64,000 bases of DNA from an uncultured Lacinutrix sp. (GTDB lineage: Bacteria; Bacteroidota; Bacteroidia; Flavobacteriales; Flavobacteriaceae): assembly GCA_937129145.1 (NCBI GenBank), contig CAKZMU010000066.1, positions 1 to 64,000 of the forward strand, read 5' to 3'. The stretch's first letter is position 1. Every line of letters starts with the position of its first letter. The translations under genes and the position numbers were made by a program. The notes beneath the pieces were generated by a model. That model worked only from the letters and a program-made list of their open reading frames with translations, was not told where the DNA came from and did no database searches. Shown piece after piece: positions 63,301 to 64,000 of this stretch.

Positions 63301-63586
63301 TAAATCGTGGTTGAATTTCAAAAGGCAATCCAGTTCTAAGAGCTTTAGCTTTTCCGCCATTAGCGTTCATAATAAATATATCGCCTAGTAAGTCAAATAC
63401 TATTTTGCTTCCATCTGGACTTACATCTACATTCATCCAAGTACCTTCATTGGTGTTTAAAGCTACTTCTTTAAAATCCCAATCACCTTCTGGATTGGAG
63501 ACGTCCCAAGACTTTTTCTTTTCTTGAGCTGAAAGACTTGTTGAAACTATAATTAGGGCAATTAATAATTGTTGAATTCGATTCAT
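60332..63586 (-). CDS. secreted amidohydrolase with TolB-like propeller
   Basis: A 1084-residue exported protein with a signal peptide (ending SLSAQ), a long series of PD40/TolB-type beta-propeller repeats (about 40-620, recurring motifs such as FSPDGKIISFTSD, PSFSPDGSQIVYVTW and PSPDGKWVAFI) and a C-terminal metal-dependent amidohydrolase domain (about 640-1040) with MPGIVDAHAHIGGF and ADLIVLDKNPL. This is a recurrent Bacteroidota and proteobacterial architecture whose substrate is unknown; peptidase or cyclic amide hydrolysis is likely. It stands alone. Confidence 0.9.
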   Translation of the reverse strand: MNRIQQLLIALIIVSTSLSAQEKKKSWDVSNPEGDWDFKEVALNTNEGTWMNVDVSPDGSKIVFDLLGDIFIMNANGGKAKALRTGLPFEIQPRFSPDGKIISFTSDAGGGDNIWTMNLDGSDAKQITKENFRLLNNAVWTSDGDYLVARKHFSSTRSLGAGEMWMYHVSGKSGIQITKRKNDQQDVNEPSISKDGRYMYYSEDVYPGGFFQYNKDPNSQIYVINRYDFKTGKTERITGGPGGAARPQISNDGKKLAFVKRVRTKTVLYIHDLETGEEWPIFDGLNKDQQEAWAIFGVYSNFSWTPNDDSIVFWSGGKINKVNVNTLQVTNIPFEVNTSIKIAKAVEFDTPVAPDEFNAKVIRDVKTSPDGKSIVFNALGYLYTMQLPKGKPKRLTQGTDFEFEPSFSPDGSQIVYVTWNDENLGGIFSVSSKGGTPKKLHTEKGIYRNPSYSNNGSRIVYRKEGGNGDQGRTFTKKTGLYVMNADGSNNKFLTQQGDYALFSQDDKRIIFQNGGTFGGALTKQLKSVDLNGNNERTLIKSKNGNRLLPSPDGKWVAFIHLFKVYMAPMPQAGKSLDLTDKTNFVPVTQLTKDAGINLHWSNDSKTIHWTLGNEYYSAPASLDTKMVTKPKVTINLEVETDKPSGRIAFKNARIITMEGNKVIENGTIIVNQNKIEAIGTASEVKIPSNAKVYDVSGKTIMPGIVDAHAHIGGFRDGLTTQKHWQFYANLAFGVTTAHDPSANTQAVFALSELQKNGSLVGPRLYSTGHILYGAEGDFKAVINSLDDARSSIKRTKAFGALSVKSYNQPRREQRQQVLQAAREESIFVVPEGGSTFYHNMTMIMDGHTGVEHNIPIAPVYKDVMTLWGNSNTGYTPTLVVNYAGMSGEYYWYQNTNVWENEKLLKYMPRSIVDARSRHRVMVPQEEYENGYIATSKVCKALTDVGVKVNLGAHGQLQGLGAHWELWMLQQGGMTNMEALRAATLNGAEYIGAGNDIGSLEVGKLADLIVLDKNPLENIRHTESVRYTMVNGRLYDTETMNEIGNHESTRGKFYWENNKYNAAFPWHEESQSFTRETCGCIIGTH

Positions 63587-63669
63587 TTTATGTGAAAATT
63601 TTATGAATCTGAAAGATACTAAAAAGGACTATTGATTTTAAAATTAGTTATTCACAATAGTTATAAAAG

Positions 63670-63707
63670 CAAAAATCCCGACGATTCAATTGAATGTCGG
63701 GATTTTA
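63670..63707 (-). terminator. terminator of rplT transcript
   Basis: AAATCCCGAC and GTCGGGATTT pair around an internal ATTCAATTGAAT palindrome, with A- and T-rich flanks; 35 nt after the rplT stop codon on the minus strand. Confidence 0.85.
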
Positions 63708-63741
63708 TAAGCGAAATTATTATACAATTAGGCGAAACGCC

Positions 63742-64000
63742 TTATTTTACTTTATTTACAATTGCTTTAAAAGCTTCTGGGTTATTCATAGCTAAATCGG
63801 CTAAAACCTTACGGTTTAATTCGATATTGTTAGCTTTAAGTTTTCCCATAAATTGCGAATATGACAATCCGTGTTGTCTAGCTCCTGCGTTAATACGCAT
63901 AATCCATAATGCACGGAATGTTCTTTTTTTGTTTCTACGGTCTCTGTACGAATATTGCATCGCTTTATCAACCGCATTTTTTGCTACTGTCCAAACGTTT
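63742..64000 (-). CDS. rplT: 50S ribosomal protein L20 (5' end outside window)
   Basis: The C-terminal 86 residues or so of ribosomal protein L20, which binds 23S rRNA early in 50S assembly. Reading continues to the window edge upstream of the first internal ATG at 63960, with [20 protein letters not shown] matching L20. Family motifs [14 protein letters not shown] and HGLSYSQFM follow. L20 is normally about 114-118 residues, so the first 30 or so codons are missing. The usual partners rpmI and infC would lie beyond the window. Confidence 0.95.
   Translation of the reverse strand, partial: NVWTVAKNAVDKAMQYSYRDRRNKKRTFRALWIMRINAGARQHGLSYSQFMGKLKANNIELNRKVLADLAMNNPEAFKAIVNKVK

Overview
The window is a low-GC bacterial chromosome segment that reads as a member of the family Flavobacteriaceae (Bacteroidota). 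The evidence is two secreted proteins with type IX secretion (Por) C-terminal sorting domains, promoters of the Bacteroidota form TTTG-N19-TAnnTTTG, a zeaxanthin operon, five DUF6090-type small membrane proteins, a split transketolase and OmpA proteins with thrombospondin type 3 repeats. Most of the sequence is ordinary chromosome. No insertion sequence, prophage or CRISPR array was seen.

Layout. 1-3 kb: two DUF6090 membrane proteins and peptidase T. 3-8 kb: pyrD, two T9SS-secreted proteins (one an M43-like metalloprotease) and an HMG-CoA lyase. 8-11.2 kb: a porin, an FMN-binding periplasmic protein, a four-helix membrane protein, ferritin and a Cys-rich microprotein, possibly an iron/redox cluster. 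11.2-13.3 kb: a lipoprotein and guaB. 13.3-15.6 kb: three more DUF6090 genes. 15.6-21.5 kb: a minus-strand run of dipeptidase, Tat-type class V aminotransferase, serine hydrolase, GH29 fucosidase and an SRPBCC protein. 21.6-26.8 kb: three SurA-like foldases and a MoxR ATPase. 27-34.5 kb: aconitase, a Crp-type regulator, a lipoprotein, two OmpA-like paralogues and a TlpA-like thioredoxin. 34.5-39.4 kb: crtI-crtB-crtZ-crtY behind a MerR/B12-type regulator. 39.4-39.8 kb: tRNA-Leu and tRNA-Lys. 39.9-53.2 kb: housekeeping genes (aroK, a PRTase, an S4 protein, an FKBP, split transketolase, tgt, an LptF/G permease, an EamA transporter, accA, dnaB). 60.3-64 kb: a large amidohydrolase and the 3' part of rplT.

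The stand-out region is 53.2-60.2 kb. Five tightly packed minus-strand genes encode a three-helix membrane protein with TolB-like and TPR regions, a membrane protein carrying four IIPK motifs, a caspase fused to an alpha/beta hydrolase, a membrane-tethered TIR protein and a membrane-anchored coiled-coil protein. Divergent from them lies a 109-residue protein that is almost entirely twelve copies of the octapeptide IIPKDGSS, the same motif found in the second membrane protein. Predicted topology puts the TPR region outside the inner membrane and the caspase, TIR and octapeptide parts inside. That suggests an envelope-sensing, effector-triggering (possibly antiphage or regulated-death) module in which the octapeptide array is an assembly scaffold, a protease substrate or both. 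I do not recognise it as a described system.
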